Source of the DNA: Hymenoscyphus infarciens | Lineage: Eukaryota; Ascomycota; Leotiomycetes; Helotiales; Helotiaceae | Assembly: GCA_001414345.1 (NCBI GenBank) | Contig: LLCB01000020.1 | Span: 1 to 64,000 of the forward strand | Length of the DNA stretch: 64,000 nucleotides | Reading direction: 5' to 3' | Program-made: the position numbers and the translations under genes | The notes under the pieces: model-generated | Told to the model about the DNA's origin: nothing | The model's input: only the letters and a program-made list of their open reading frames with translations | The model's database searches: none | Shown: positions 25,930 through 37,291 of the stretch, piece by piece | How the letters are laid out: the number at the start of each line of letters is the position of its first letter | Position numbering within the stretch: position 1 is the stretch's first letter

Positions 25930-27613
25930 TAAGAGCTATTATAGAAAAAAGAGTGTCTTACGTAATCTTCTTTCTCTCTATATATAGTAGAGTTTTCATC
26001 TTTAAATATAAAGCTTCTTAGAGTGTTTTTAACTTAAAAATATATTATAGCTATAAGCCTAGTTTATACTTATAGTATATTTTATACTTATAGTATACTT
26101 TATATCTTTTACTTATATACTTAATATTACTATATATTTAGAATACTCTCTACTATTAGTTAGTATAATTAGTCTCTTTTTAATAATTATATTTAAGAAG
26201 TACTTAAAAGTCTTATTATAATTAAAATAGAGCTCTTCTAATAAGCGTAGATAAAACTCTCTTATAAAACGCTCTTAACTTTAAATATAGTAAAAGCTCT
26301 ACTATAAGTAAGTATATCTTAATTTAATAGCTTACTCTCTTAATAAGCTTATATAAAGCCTAGCTATAAAGCTAGCTACTACTACTCTTAGAAGTGTCTT
26401 TTTAAACTAAAAACCTTAAAAGATACTTAAATACTTTAAATATCTAGAAGCCTAGTACTCTATAAAGCTAGTATATAAATATAACGTTAACTACGAGCTA
26501 CTATATCTATAAACACTATCTACTTTTTATTAAAACTAGAGCTAATAATATACTAGAGTATAAGAGAAGAAGTTAGATAAGATCTAGAAGTAATACTTTA
26601 CTTTTAAATACTATAGAATCGCTATTTAAGAGTTTATAAGCGCTTTATAAGTTTCTCTATAATAGGAATAGAGAGCGATATAATTAAGCGATTCTTTTAT
26701 AATCTAGCTATTTATTATTTATAGATCTAAGAAGCTGTCTCTTCTAGACCTAAGAGATATATTATAGAAAAAAGAGAGTCTACTATAACGTAGTATTAGA
26801 TTAAAAACGCTCTAAGAAGCTTTATATTTAGAGATAAAAACTCTACTATATCTATAGAGAAAAAGAGTTATATAAGACTCTCTTTTTCTATAATATATCT
26901 CTTAGATCTAGAAGAGACAGCTTCTTAGGTCTATAAATAATAAATAGCTAGATTATAAAAGAATCGTTTAATTATATCGCTCTCTATTCCTATTATAGAG
27001 AAACTTATAAAGCGCTTATTAACTTCTAAATAGCGATTCTATAGTAATTAAGAGTAAAGTACTACTTCTAGATCTTATTTAACTTCTCCTCTTATACTCT
27101 AGTATATTATTAGCTCTAGCTTTAATAAAAAGTAGATAGTGTTTATAGATATAGTAGCTCGTAGTTAACGTTATATTTATATACTAGCTTTATAGAGTAC
27201 TAGGCTTCTAGATATTTAAAGTATTTAAGTATCTTTTAAGGTTTTTAGTTTAAAAAGACACTTCTAAGAGTAGTAGTAGCTAGCTTTATAGCTAGGCTTT
27301 ATATAAGCTTATTAAGAGAGTAAGCTATTAAATTAAGATATACTTACTTATAGTAGAGCTTTTACTATATTTAAAGTTAAGAGCGTTTTATAAGAGAGTT
27401 TTATCTACGCTTATTAGAAGAGTCTTTATTTATATTTATTAGAAGAGCTCTATTTTAATTATAATAAGACTTTTAAGTACTTCTTAAATATAAGTATTAA
27501 AAAGAGATTAATTATATTAACTAATAGTAGAGAGTATTCTAAATATATAGTAATAGTAAATATATAAGTAAAAGATATAAAGTATACTATAAGTATAAAA
27601 TATACTATAAGTA
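25930..27613. repeat. Long palindrome made of two inverted R2 units
   Basis: 25,930-26,770 is an R2 unit on the + strand. From about 26,870 to 27,613 the sequence runs back as its reverse complement. The arms are roughly 26,065-26,790 and 26,870-27,613, about 730 bp each, nearly identical, with a spacer of about 80 bp. Around the centre lies a shorter inverted pair (AGAAAAAGAG / CTCTTTTTCT). The structure is visible by reading the two arms against each other; no gene is present. Confidence 0.85.
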
Positions 27614-28390
27614 TATTATTCGTTAGATTACTTAGTCGGAATCTATAGTAACGTCTAGAAACCGTAAGTAGAAATAGTAGATAAGCGATAGCGATAGCGA
27701 TAAATATAATAGTAAAATAGAGACTTCTAATTCGTTCTATCGAAAGTCCGACTATAAAACATATCTATATTTTTGAGCTACTTTAGCTAATAGAATAACA
27801 AATATAATAGTAACGAAAACAATAGTGAAATAGTCTAATTATAAAAGTGTCTATTTTAACGTTAATCTCTCTAGTCTTAGAAATAACGAAAACGATAACG
27901 ACGACAGCGCTAGTGAATATAACAGCATAGTTAATAAAGCCGTGACCTCTAATAAGCTAGCTTGAAAAGCCGAATTTAAAAGAAAAATCGTCGTCGAGTT
28001 GAGAATACTAGCGACGAGTACTTTAAAGTCTATAACAAATCTAAGGCTTCTAATTAGTTTAAGCGAAACGCTAACTATAAAATATATCTATAATATCTTT
28101 ACTAAGTAATAAGCGACAGACGCGCTATAACTAACGAGATTATAATAGCTAGAAGAGTAAAAAAACTACTACGACGAGGATAGCGAGTTTAATATAATAT
28201 TATTTCGAGTTATCTATTTAAGTAGAGATATAGACAAGCGTAAGAGAATAAGAGAAGAATTACAACAGTAAGGTCTTTTATATTAAAGTAGTAGTAAGTA
28301 AGCTATATCTAATATTTCGACTAGGTTTTCCGTTTTATAATATCTTTAATATATTAAAACAGGACAGAGACAGAGAAGCCGACTAATAGT
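27614..28390 (-). repeat. R1-related fragment, inverted
   Basis: 27,660-27,760 reads as the reverse complement of 6845-6990: the AGCGATAGCGATAGCGAT run and CGAAAGTCCGAC in the same order. The rest is CG-rich, CA/TG-poor sequence probably from the same family. It forms the right edge of the repeat block. Confidence 0.6.
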
Positions 28391-28620
28391 ATAAGAGTAT
28401 AAAAATACCTAAACAATCGAAAGAAAAACAACAAAGAGACAAGAAAACAGTAAGAAGAAGGAGAAAATAAGTAGCGAAACAATAATTTTCCAAAAACACA
28501 TAATAATTCTCTCTAACATTGAAGAGCCGGGCTTTTGCTATGAACCATTTCTCCAAGCACTGTTTACTACAATTACCAACAACCCTAAATATAACCAAAT
28601 CACAAGTACAATCACCAACC

Positions 28621-29238
28621 ATGGCCGGACAAAGCGCCAAAGCTCGAAAACGCAACTCCCGACCAACAACCACGACTAAACCCCGGCCCCAAAACCCTTC
28701 TAGCAAACCACGTCCAAATTTCCGATCGAAAATACCAGAATGGCAAAAATTGGGCTTCAGCTCTAGCGAGCGTTTCTACCATGAAGGAATTAATGTTGAA
28801 GAAGAGCGCTCAAAGGCGTCGCAGGAACGCAAGAAATTCGAACGCGCACAGCGAAGACGGGAAGCTCGTGAGCGGAATAAGAGATTAGCGTCCAGCGATG
28901 AGTTTCTAGCGGATATAATGGAGTGGAGAAGTAAGTCTGATCGCTTTTTAAGAGAAAGGACCGGGGAGGGGGAATTTCCGAAACTTCCTTGCCTCAAGGC
29001 TTATGGGAGGGAGGAGTGTCTTTCTAGTAGATGTTTAAGAATGGATAGATTGGACGTTTGTCAGCATGACGCTGATATCATCTTTCGGGCGTTGGACTAT
29101 CCAATGGAAATGTACTTTGAGGACTTTATAAAGAAGGAGAGGCTGAGATGGCATCCTGATCGATTTTCTACTCGTCTTGTATTTCAGGAGGAGGCGAAGG
29201 AGATGTTCCAGTTACTTCAAAGACTCATTGACGAGTAA
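28621..29238 (+). CDS. Small basic protein with a C-terminal J-domain-like helix pair
   Basis: 205 residues, no intron. I chose the ATG at 28,621 because it sits in a good fungal context (CAACCATGGCC); an in-frame ATG at 28,540 would add 27 residues. The N-terminal 60 residues are Ser/Thr/Pro/Arg/Lys-rich and probably disordered. The middle (about residues 60-95) is a charged helix (EEERSKASQERKKFERAQRR). The C-terminal 40 residues carry ERLRWHPDRF followed by an amphipathic helix, like the J-domain-like ends of NFKBIL1-type and many unnamed ascomycete proteins. I cannot give a function. It is the first intact gene after the repeat block, 230 bp from its edge, and its codon use is normal with CA/TG present. 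Confidence 0.8.
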   Translation: MAGQSAKARKRNSRPTTTTKPRPQNPSSKPRPNFRSKIPEWQKLGFSSSERFYHEGINVEEERSKASQERKKFERAQRRREARERNKRLASSDEFLADIMEWRSKSDRFLRERTGEGEFPKLPCLKAYGREECLSSRCLRMDRLDVCQHDADIIFRALDYPMEMYFEDFIKKERLRWHPDRFSTRLVFQEEAKEMFQLLQRLIDE

Positions 29239-29708
29239 AGATTTGATAACCGCAATCTTCGATTGTGAAAGTCATCCTCAGTAGTTTATTTCTGTTGCTG
29301 ATCTTCCGCTTTTGTTCCCCCCCTACCTTTTATCCAATATGAAGTTAGTTCTTTCAGATACTGTCTTTATTGAAATGAGTGAGTGTCAAGTAACTCTTAT
29401 GTAATAAGCAAAGTAATATGCGGTGAACAAAGCAATAATGAACACAAAGGCCCCTAGAGCTATCTACAAAGAATTTATTGAACAACACTATCTACTAATT
29501 CTCAAAGTGGAAATAAACATAGAAAACTAGTGTCACTAGTGACTCAAAATAATACATTTAACGAAGATCTTATTAATAATACCAGATTTGGGGGTAATTA
29601 AGGTACAAAGTAAAAGGTTTCGGCTCTCAGCTGGTATAACTCTCTATGATAGATTCCCTGATTCCCTTGTTGACTTGGTTGCAGGTTTGCTTACGAACTT
29701 GCATCCAA
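29239..29708. other. Intergenic, convergent 3' ends
   Basis: 470 bp between the J-like gene and the crotonase pseudogene, which converge. No ORF or repeat seen. Confidence 0.5.
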
Positions 29709-30646
29709 TCAAATAATGTAATCTACAATATTGTCGCTGTCCTTCACTTCCCACACCTTACATTGAGCACGTGAGAAGTCAAGAAACTTATCAACTCTCC
29801 CCTGGAGCGCAGCCAGAGCAGCGAAGGTCACCTGGTCCTTCTCGAACATCTCCTTCGTAGGCTTTTGTTGAGAAACCGATCTTTTCGTGGCCTTGATAAC
29901 TTCGACTTCGAACTTCGCAATCCCAGTAACCAATACGTCTACATGATTTCTCAAATCCTGCACGGTAGCTAGCATAGGCGGAATTGACCCAACCCACCCT
30001 CGCAGCTTCAGTGGCATGGATATGGGCAGACGACAGCATGAACTCGAGAGTTCTGGACGGGCCAATTGATTCAACCAACCATTGAATCGCACCGACATGA
30101 ACAACACCTAGTAAAGCTTCTGGCGCGCCGCGAAATGCATCTGGGCCGGCGAATCTCATCTCCATCTGCATTGTGTGCTCATCACCGGCTCCCCATGCAG
30201 GCCCATTGATTTCCGCGACGAAAATGACCGGAACGGGTTGAAGAAGGGCGAGATTTTGGAAGTGTGTGCTCCAAACCTCCGTGGTGTTGACAGAAGCTGG
30301 GGCCGGGCGGGCAACACTGAGAAGATGCAAGTCAAGATGGGCGATAGAGAAGTCCGGCAGATCGCTCGAGACGAGGAATTTTGGGAGTGGATGGATTGGA
30401 TGGATTGGTGTTATTGATCGAGAGAAGGTAGGAGTTAAATTCTTGGGTGAGTTGAGCATTCCAAAGGTTGATAGGTGGGTTTGAGACGGTGATCCAAGTT
30501 GCGTTGCAGTATTGATTGATGTATGTCTTCTTCAGAAGTTCGTATGGAAAACCGTCTCTTTGGCCAACCGAGGAGACAGGATTCGTGTGAGAGAGTGTAG
30601 CTAGACTCAAAATTAAAGACCTCAGAAGTGTTGTTGAGCGAGCCAT
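29709..30646 (-). pseudogene. Crotonase (enoyl-CoA hydratase/isomerase family) with N-terminal leader, two frameshifts
   Basis: The ATG at 30,644-30,646 is followed by a hydrophobic leader (LLRSLILSLATLSH), then TWITVSNPPINLWNAQLTQEF, typical of the crotonase first strand. The frame then shifts near 30,395, inside a CCATCCAATCCATCC microsatellite, into the segment with DFSIAHLDLHLL and the oxyanion-hole loop GPAWGAGDE. A second shift near 29,968 leads to the C-terminal helices ending VDYII at 29,709. No GT-AG or GC-AG intron fits either junction, so the gene looks inactivated unless these are assembly errors. The family converts or isomerises enoyl-CoA esters. A secretory leader is unusual, and the second Glu of the classic catalytic pair is not obvious. 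Confidence 0.75.
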
Positions 30647-31304
30647 TGTTGGATGTAAGTTTCGAAAAATATTTTGGAGTCGTTAACCATAGTTACTCGT
30701 TACTCTCTTTATATACATGTTAGAAACGACCCACAGGTACTTGAGACGGAGAGGCACCAAGAATGTCTCTAGCATCGGAGTTACGTTAATGAGCTTCGTG
30801 TTTACGGGAAAGTCAGCCTTTTGCTGTCTGTCAAAGTCGAAAAGAAATGAGGCTGCATATTTTACTTTAATTACAATTTTTTCGAGCCGCGAAGACTGAC
30901 GAACTTCAGGGCATTAAACCCGATTTAGCGTGAACGTACCACACTGCTTACATCTCCTACCATAAGCACTCTCTAGTCTCTAGTAAGACAAACTAGAACA
31001 GCCAAGTCTTTATCGATGAGTAATCATCATTGTGTGCTAGTTCACGGAAGAAACTTTACTTTTGTAAGCCTAAGAGAAGGCTCGTGAAGTCAGATCTTCG
31101 TTCATTACACCGGGTACTTTGACTGTGTCAAAAAGTCTAGGATAATTAAAAAATATTGGAAAAGAGACCTCGAATAATTAGAAACCCAATCTTCTAATTG
31201 TTCTAAGTTATCTCGATTTATAATGCTGAAGGATCCACATAGAGCAATGTCCGTAGTCTGATGTGTTCATAGGCAACGATAATGTCCTGCAATCACCACC
31301 CCTT
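30647..31304. other. Intergenic, no gene seen
   Basis: 658 bp between the crotonase start and the MFS stop. Short ORFs only (30,717-30,899), with no recognisable product. Confidence 0.5.
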
Positions 31305-32957
31305 CTAGTAACTAGACGACTTCTTCGCCCTCAGTTTAGCACCATAGAACCAAATTAAACAGCAACCTGGAACTCCAATACCTAACAACAAAAAGGACAA
31401 GAGACTATTTCCCCATCCATAACCCAAAGCTTGGTACATACTCGGAGCGAACAACGGAAACCCAAACGCACCCAAGCTACGTATAAACTGGGACGCAGCA
31501 GATGCAGAACTCGTATGATCAGGAAATGACTCGATAACATAGGCTTGCATGGTCTGACCTCCGAACTGCATTCCCAATGCAAGGAGGGCAGCCCCAATAT
31601 CCACAATAAGCCAGAAGCCATGTTTTTCGGCAGCCCAGCCATACATCAAAAGAGCGCCCGCAGAAAGGAGAGCCCCAGGTATCATGATAGGCAGTCGAGA
31701 TTCTAGAAGGGAATTTGGATCGGTAGCTCGGTGTTTGAATCTGCGATAAGCAAAGTCCATTATGGAACCACAAATGAGGGCTCCTAATATTTCACCGATG
31801 ACAATGGCGATATAATGAAGACTGCTGGCAGACACGGAGAGGTTGTACTGATTGATAAAAAGTTCAGAAAATGTTGTAAATTGTAGGTATAAAATGCCGT
31901 AGTTGAAGGCTGACAGGCATGCATGGACTTGAACGATAGGATGGAAAAGGAGGAGGCGTGCTGGTCGGGTAAGACTATTCCGCAATATCCCCAAAACAGA
32001 GCGACCAGCGTCGAGCTTCTCCGATTCGGTATGATAGCGTAAATCGCCCGTTTCCTCCCGTAGACGCTTTGCACGTTTGCCGAGAAGTATTGGTGCGTAT
32101 GACTCGTGAAATAATGGAAGCGACAAAAGTAACATGCCTGCTTGAAGAGTCGATGTCGACCAGAAGAGCCACCTCCAGGTAGTATACTGGGCTATATACC
32201 CCCCCATAATCGGTCCCACGGCTGCACCAATCCTGCAATACATTAGCAAGCGCCCTTCTCGTTATGGTATGAAGTCTGCTGCCGTCTAAGGAGAGGAATC
32301 CAAGAAGGAACAAAGGGAAAAGTTTCATACATTGGAATAAGAATATAAAGACCCAAAGAGCGTCCACGCTGCTCAGCTGGCCATATATCACCGAGTACAC
32401 CACTTGCAAGAGCATATATTGCACTTGCGCCAAATCCCGCAAGAAACCGGGCAGCAATAAGCAATTCTTTGCTATTGGCAAATCCACAAACGACGTTCCA
32501 GATGAGAAACCATATGCTTGAAGCGTGTAAGACTGGCTGTCTGCCATAGACTTCAGAAAGAGGTCCAATTAAAAGTGGACCAAAGGCCGAGGCGAGAAGA
32601 TAGACAGACAGAGCCATTACGGACTGGATGCTGCTCATTTGAAGTTCAGAACCGATGACTGTGAGTGCGGGGGACACTGTAAAGCATTAGCAAGCTAATA
32701 TCCTTGAAAATCGAGCCAAGGACGGAGACAATGAGGGAGAAAGAAGGGAAAGTCATACTCATCGTGGAGACCATAATACGATTGAAGCCTGTTGTGGACA
32801 ACATACTAGACACAACCCATTTTTTGAGAGTTGGCCAGTCTTTGGGGTTTTCAGCATCGTAGGGTATGTTGAACTTGACAAGAAATTCATTATCCAAGGA
32901 AGGCTCTGTGATGGTGATGTTGCTTTCTTGATCGCCATTTTCAGCTAAGGAGGCCAT
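31305..32957 (-). CDS. Major facilitator superfamily drug:H+ antiporter (DHA1-like)
   Basis: Spliced from 32,957-32,759, 32,676-32,331 and 32,232-31,305, giving 490 residues. Both introns (82 and 98 nt) start GTATGA and preserve frame: phase 1 joins STM to MSPALTV, and phase 2 joins ILIP to MIGAAVGP. The soluble N-terminus (about 50 residues) ends in NPKDWP, usual before helix 1 in fungal DHA1 transporters. Motif A between helices 2 and 3 reads GPLSEVYGRQPVL. GAAVGPIMGGYI is the helix 5 antiporter motif C region. A central loop (HESYAPILLGKRAKRLREETG) divides two six-helix halves. It should be a plasma- or vacuolar-membrane exporter of small hydrophobic compounds; the substrate is unknown. 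Its neighbour downstream is the crotonase pseudogene. Upstream lie two inverted GATA sites. Confidence 0.9.
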
Positions 32958-34354
32958 ATTGAGCAATGCACTACCTAGGTAAGGAGTTTTCAATGATAAA
33001 CGGAAAAGGCAAGTAGAAAAACAGAGATACAGACAAGAACAACATATTCAGAGGGAATACTATAGACTTTATTCAAGACCAATTCCTGCGAATTTCCTAG
33101 CATTTTCCAACCAGGTTCAGACAAAACACCCTGCAACTGCAAAACCTAACCCTAGTAGGTCGTGTGTTGCGGCGTAGCTGCATATACTAAACCATATATG
33201 GCCAAGAGATTTGATCTGATAAGATTACAAGATCAGGCTCCTCTGGTTCGGAATTGGATTTTGAACGGAGTAAGAGTCATAGTCTCTGAGCTCCGGACTT
33301 TCATAGGCTGGAACCAGGTTCATGCGCGAAGTTGCCTTTATCTTGATCTTATCAGATGAAAGATGGCAGGGGTATGTCTCCGGAACGCCCTGCGCCCTGT
33401 TGTCACAATGCGTCCGATCATGGTCAACGCTCGTAATGCCAAAGCGTATCGAAAACGCGATCTCGGAGCTTACACAAGTTTTGGTTTTCCAATGAACTTT
33501 TCCGATACTCAAAGAGCTTTGGTGAAATAACACCAGAGAAGAAGAGCTCGCTTACGCTTGCCTGTCGTTATTATCTTGGCTAGTCTCGAAGCCCCAATCC
33601 TTCTCCAAATGGGTAGCTATGATTATAATCATGCTCAAGCAAAAAAGAACCGGCTGAATCAAAAGTCTGTGTGCGTTTGGAGCAGAATTGATGACACCGG
33701 CACCTAGCTCCCTTGGAAGTGAGATTAGGAAGCAAAAGCTCATAGCGGGGAAATGAAGGATGAAAATCCTTTGCTGGTTCGAATAGTGCTTGGAAAACTA
33801 GAGCATTGATGATCATACAGGCTTATATGCACTTTTGCAGCATTGTATGGCTATTTTTTGGTGAAGCGCCAAACCCAGAAGATCAATTCAATAACTACAC
33901 GAAAACTTGAGATAGCAAACCTCTATCGACTCCTGTGGGCTTTTCTACCATGAGTTTTTTGAAGATAGAATGCATAAGAGCAGTACTTCAAGATTCTAGT
34001 TCGCTCACATGGCTCGCCCGCAGTGAGAGCTCCCATTAAATTGAAAGGCTCTTTTCCAAATGGCATATTCAAAGCCGACTGGAATAGGCGACAGTAGGCC
34101 TTTCAGATAATGATACCAGTGGACTCATACTTGAAGGACGAACTAGGGTCAATAAATGAAAGCCAGAACCAGCCCCAACGTTGCCCTGCCAAAGAAGAAG
34201 AACAATCTCAAAGCAGCCAGAAGAAAGAACAGGCAACCACAAATAACCACCTGGTTCTGGTACACCTCAGAATATAACTTTGGGCCGTCACTAGAAACCC
34301 GTCTTCCTATTCCAATTACCAAGAGAACCTCCCTTGGTCCGTATTTAAGGAGCA
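32958..34354. other. 1.4-kb divergent promoter region
   Basis: Between the MFS gene (-) and an unrecognised gene (+). It contains an inverted pair of the GATA-type site ATCTGATAAGAT (33,214-33,225 and 33,346-33,357). ORFs at 33,225-33,533 and 33,552-33,816 on the minus strand have no motif I recognise. Confidence 0.5.
33214..33357. promoter_or_regulatory. Inverted pair of 12-bp GATA sites
   Basis: ATCTGATAAGAT at 33,214-33,225 and its exact reverse complement at 33,346-33,357, 260-400 bp upstream of the MFS start. Each holds the HGATAR core bound by fungal GATA factors (AreA/NIT2 or SreA type). Binding is inferred from the motif only. Confidence 0.4.
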
Positions 34355-35474
34355 ATGAAACCCCTCAGAAATCACAAAACTCGATGCACCACAGTCCCCA
34401 ACAACGAAAAGGAGTACACTATCGATCTTCTTGTTACAACGCCCATTCAACGTCAGTAAACACAAGTAGACACTCACCCAATCCTAAAGCGTCCGAAACT
34501 AACCAGCCCAGTGACCAAACGCAAACGCGAAAACTCCGCCAGGCATCGAACCCACTCCATTCCCTCCCACACACGATACAAAGAAATTGACGACTTGCTC
34601 ATCGACAACCCCGAAACAGCCTTCCATTACACAAGATTCCTAGCCAACTACTATGAGAGACACATCTCCTGGCTGCGACTAATTCACAACCAAGTTGCCA
34701 ACTCCAAACAAGGACTCGCCGTCCCACGAAGAGCATACACGCGAACAAGACGGAGAACTCCCCCAGGCCTGGGCTGGTTGAATTTATCATCTCCATATCC
34801 CAAGTTGAGAGCATTCAAATTCGGGCTTCAAAATAATGCGAATGCGTTGTTGAAGTATATCCATGCGCTCGAGTGGAGCTATGAAAGGTTTAAGACTTCG
34901 ATGGGCGAGTCGAAAGAGCTTATTCGGGCTTTGGAACGACTTCCTGCTCCTATCAATGAAATTGTTCTTCCCCCCGCGACATTCTGGCAGCCAAGCGAGC
35001 AGATTTGCAGGAAATGCGGTTGTGATTATGAGAGACCAAACCAAGGGGAGAATTACGGAAACCCGATTCTGATTCCAAGTTCGATGCAGACCGTACGTTC
35101 TGGTGGGAGCGAGCCGGTCGTTTTGAGCGATGTACCTATACACAACAAGGACAATGAGAGAGGAAAAGAAAGTGGCGAGGAAGAAGTTCAAACAGTGCCA
35201 CTTACCTTCACGCATATACCTAGAGAGAATGGATGACGGAGCACCAATTGAGTTCAAGATGAGAAGGTCAGGCGATGGTAGAGGGGACCCTCCTGATGGA
35301 AGCCGTGCTCTCCTTGTTTTTGACAAGATAGTTGCACCGCCCGATGGCGTTGAAAGTGACGACACAGAAGGCACATTGGAAGATGATGAAATTGTCAGCT
35401 CAGATGATGAGGCAGGAAATGTGGAAAGTTCTGGGAGCGAAAGAGGACGACCATTGAAGAGGGTTCGGATTTGA
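34355..35474 (+). CDS. Unrecognised protein with CxxCxC motif and acidic tail
   Basis: My model joins 34,355-34,451, 34,512-35,092 and about 35,226-35,474, giving roughly 308 residues. Intron 1 (60 nt) has a CTAAC branch point and CAG acceptor and keeps frame. Intron 2 starts with a strong GTACGT donor at 35,093; its acceptor is not certain (CTAG at 35,223 or AG at 35,225). Without intron 2 the frame ends at 35,236 and the acidic tail is lost. The central part is helical (YKEIDDLLIDNPETAFHYTR, ISWLRLIHNQVANSKQG). A short metal-like motif CRKCGCDY lies near residue 205. The C-terminal 60 residues are Asp/Glu/Ser-rich and end in a basic patch (RGRPLKRVRI) that could be a nuclear signal. I do not recognise the family. 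Confidence 0.65.
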
Positions 35475-36214
35475 TTCATCTTTCTGGACTGCGAACAGGA
35501 ATCACTTGGAGAAATCGCTGAGTGTCGGTGCGGACATGGGAAGGAAAGGTTTTGATGAGGTGATTGTTCCCGTGTGCCTCAATAATTGAAGAACTTTTTT
35601 TGCGAAAATCAAGGAAACCTGAAAGAATGGGGAAGAACTTGGAAGATAGCTGAACAAATTTTCTTTCCGTATTGATCGTGACTTCCACGCTACCTGGCTA
35701 GATTCCAACATCTGAACCTGGCATAGGTAAGTAGGTACTTCAGCTACATCGCTCTTGCCTTGATAAGGAATAGAGCTATGATGGCGCATGGTCTACAAGT
35801 CTGGACCAATCACTCTAGATTCAAAGCTTCTCCTGGTGAGGAATGAGAGTTGGTTAATTCTCCTGGGTGGCACTTGCCTACCTAGTTGGGCCAACATTTC
35901 CAAAAGGTGGCTCCTTCCATCTGAGGTGTTCACCAATTCCCGAGTCTTCAATCAGTGCAGTCTCTATTTTGGAAAACCACCGATCATTGATCTTCGAGTG
36001 CCAAATCACCTCTATTAAAAAGGCCAATTGACCATCAAACCACAAAAAGCCAATTCGAGATTCTTGTTCCAAATATTCCATTGTTCAGTAGTCCCAATAT
36101 CTTCACAACTATACGTCGTTCTATACAAGAAGAGGAAATGGAATCAACAGGAACCGAGGAAGAGAAAAGAAACCACCAAGGTGAGCTCTTTTCCCTTTTC
36201 CCATCTTCGCAGCT
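35475..36214. other. Intergenic, no gene seen
   Basis: 740 bp. ORFs on the minus strand (35,502-36,081) show no motif. 36,138-36,180 could be a 5' exon of the next gene, but the only in-frame splice would need a 32-nt intron. Confidence 0.4.
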
Positions 36215-36553
36215 ATGTGCACTAACAACCAGGTAGAAGAAATCCGCCCTCCTGCCGACGAAAACATTAGGCTCGAGACCAGAGAAGACCAAGCACCCAG
36301 TGCCAACAACCCTCCAGTCTACACCACAAGTACCGAAACGGAAGCAATCATGCGATATATACTCCTTCTCGAACGAAACCAGACACAACTCCAGAAAACC
36401 GAGCGAATTATGGATAAATTGAGTGGTCAACTGGGTAGTGCTATCGCTGTGACGGAGAACCAGGTCAAGAGTCGGAAGCCATTGTCGGAGAAGAGAGATG
36501 GAGGAAACGCTCAGGCTTTGGATGGTAGAGATGGGTTTGGTGGAAGAATTTGA
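36215..36553 (+). CDS. Small unrecognised protein
   Basis: 112 residues from the ATG at 36,215 to the TGA at 36,551-36,553. The composition is hydrophilic with one predicted helix (EAIMRYILLLERNQTQLQKTERIMDKLSGQLG) that looks like a short coiled coil. A GTGAGC donor at 36,181 and a CTAAC...CAG at 36,222-36,232 hint at an upstream exon starting near 36,138, but the frames do not join, so I keep the simple model. No function can be given. Confidence 0.45.
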   Translation: MCTNNQVEEIRPPADENIRLETREDQAPSANNPPVYTTSTETEAIMRYILLLERNQTQLQKTERIMDKLSGQLGSAIAVTENQVKSRKPLSEKRDGGNAQALDGRDGFGGRI

Positions 36554-37291
36554 TGAATGAGTGTTTTTTATCAATGGTATTGTTGCTGTTTTGTTATTGT
36601 TTTTTGGGAGAGAGACCGGAAGAACTGGAACTTACAACACTCTTTGGTCTAATGATGTATGTTAGTTGGCACAGGGCCAGGATATCAAATTAGTATTATT
36701 CGGTTCCCCTTCTGATTTCTTTGATTTTTTGATTTTGCTGCAAGCCCTTTGTATTATTACAAAATAGGTAGCTCAAGTTCCGTGGTACAGGCCGCGGGGG
36801 GCTAATGTCGTGTCACTACAACACTCACTTTCTTGAGACCACCGATGGAGGAAAGTGACTACAGCTCGTTGAAGTAATTACGTCAGAAGAGACGAGAAAT
36901 GAATCGGAATATTTACATAGTAAAATGGTTCATCAAGACACTTTCTTGTTGGTTGAAGCTACTTACTAGTCCAAAGTGAAGGACGCTTGCAATACTCGGA
37001 TATACAATGTAATTGTCAAATTTAACGCTTATTCCAACGACGAATAACCTCCCTGATCTTGACGTTTTCCAGGTTGCCTTTTTGAGTCCTTTTTGATGAG
37101 TTTCGGCAGCAGATTGAGATTTTAGGGTTGTTCGGGTTAATGGTTTATCCGACCCGTCAAAGAGGCTCCTAACAATACAGGCACAGGCACTTCACTCGTC
37201 AGGCCATTGCACCGCTATTCACCATCGGCACCAGCATAATTAATCCACCACGACCAGTCCCGTCTCTCCCCTCCAAGCTTCCACCTCCTCC
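36554..37291. other. Intergenic, promoter of the cyclin gene
   Basis: 738 bp without a coding signal. Pyrimidine-rich sequence (CTCTCCCCTCCAAGCTTCCACC) precedes the cyclin ATG, as is common in fungal 5' leaders. Confidence 0.5.

Noticed and set aside
33225..33816. Minus-strand frames of 60-100 residues in the MFS promoter region
   Set aside because: No shared frame, no splice sites joining them, and no recognisable product.
36138..36232. Extra 5' exon for the small protein at 36,215
   Set aside because: The only in-frame join needs a 32-nt intron, below the usual fungal minimum; the well-formed 52-nt intron gives the wrong frame.
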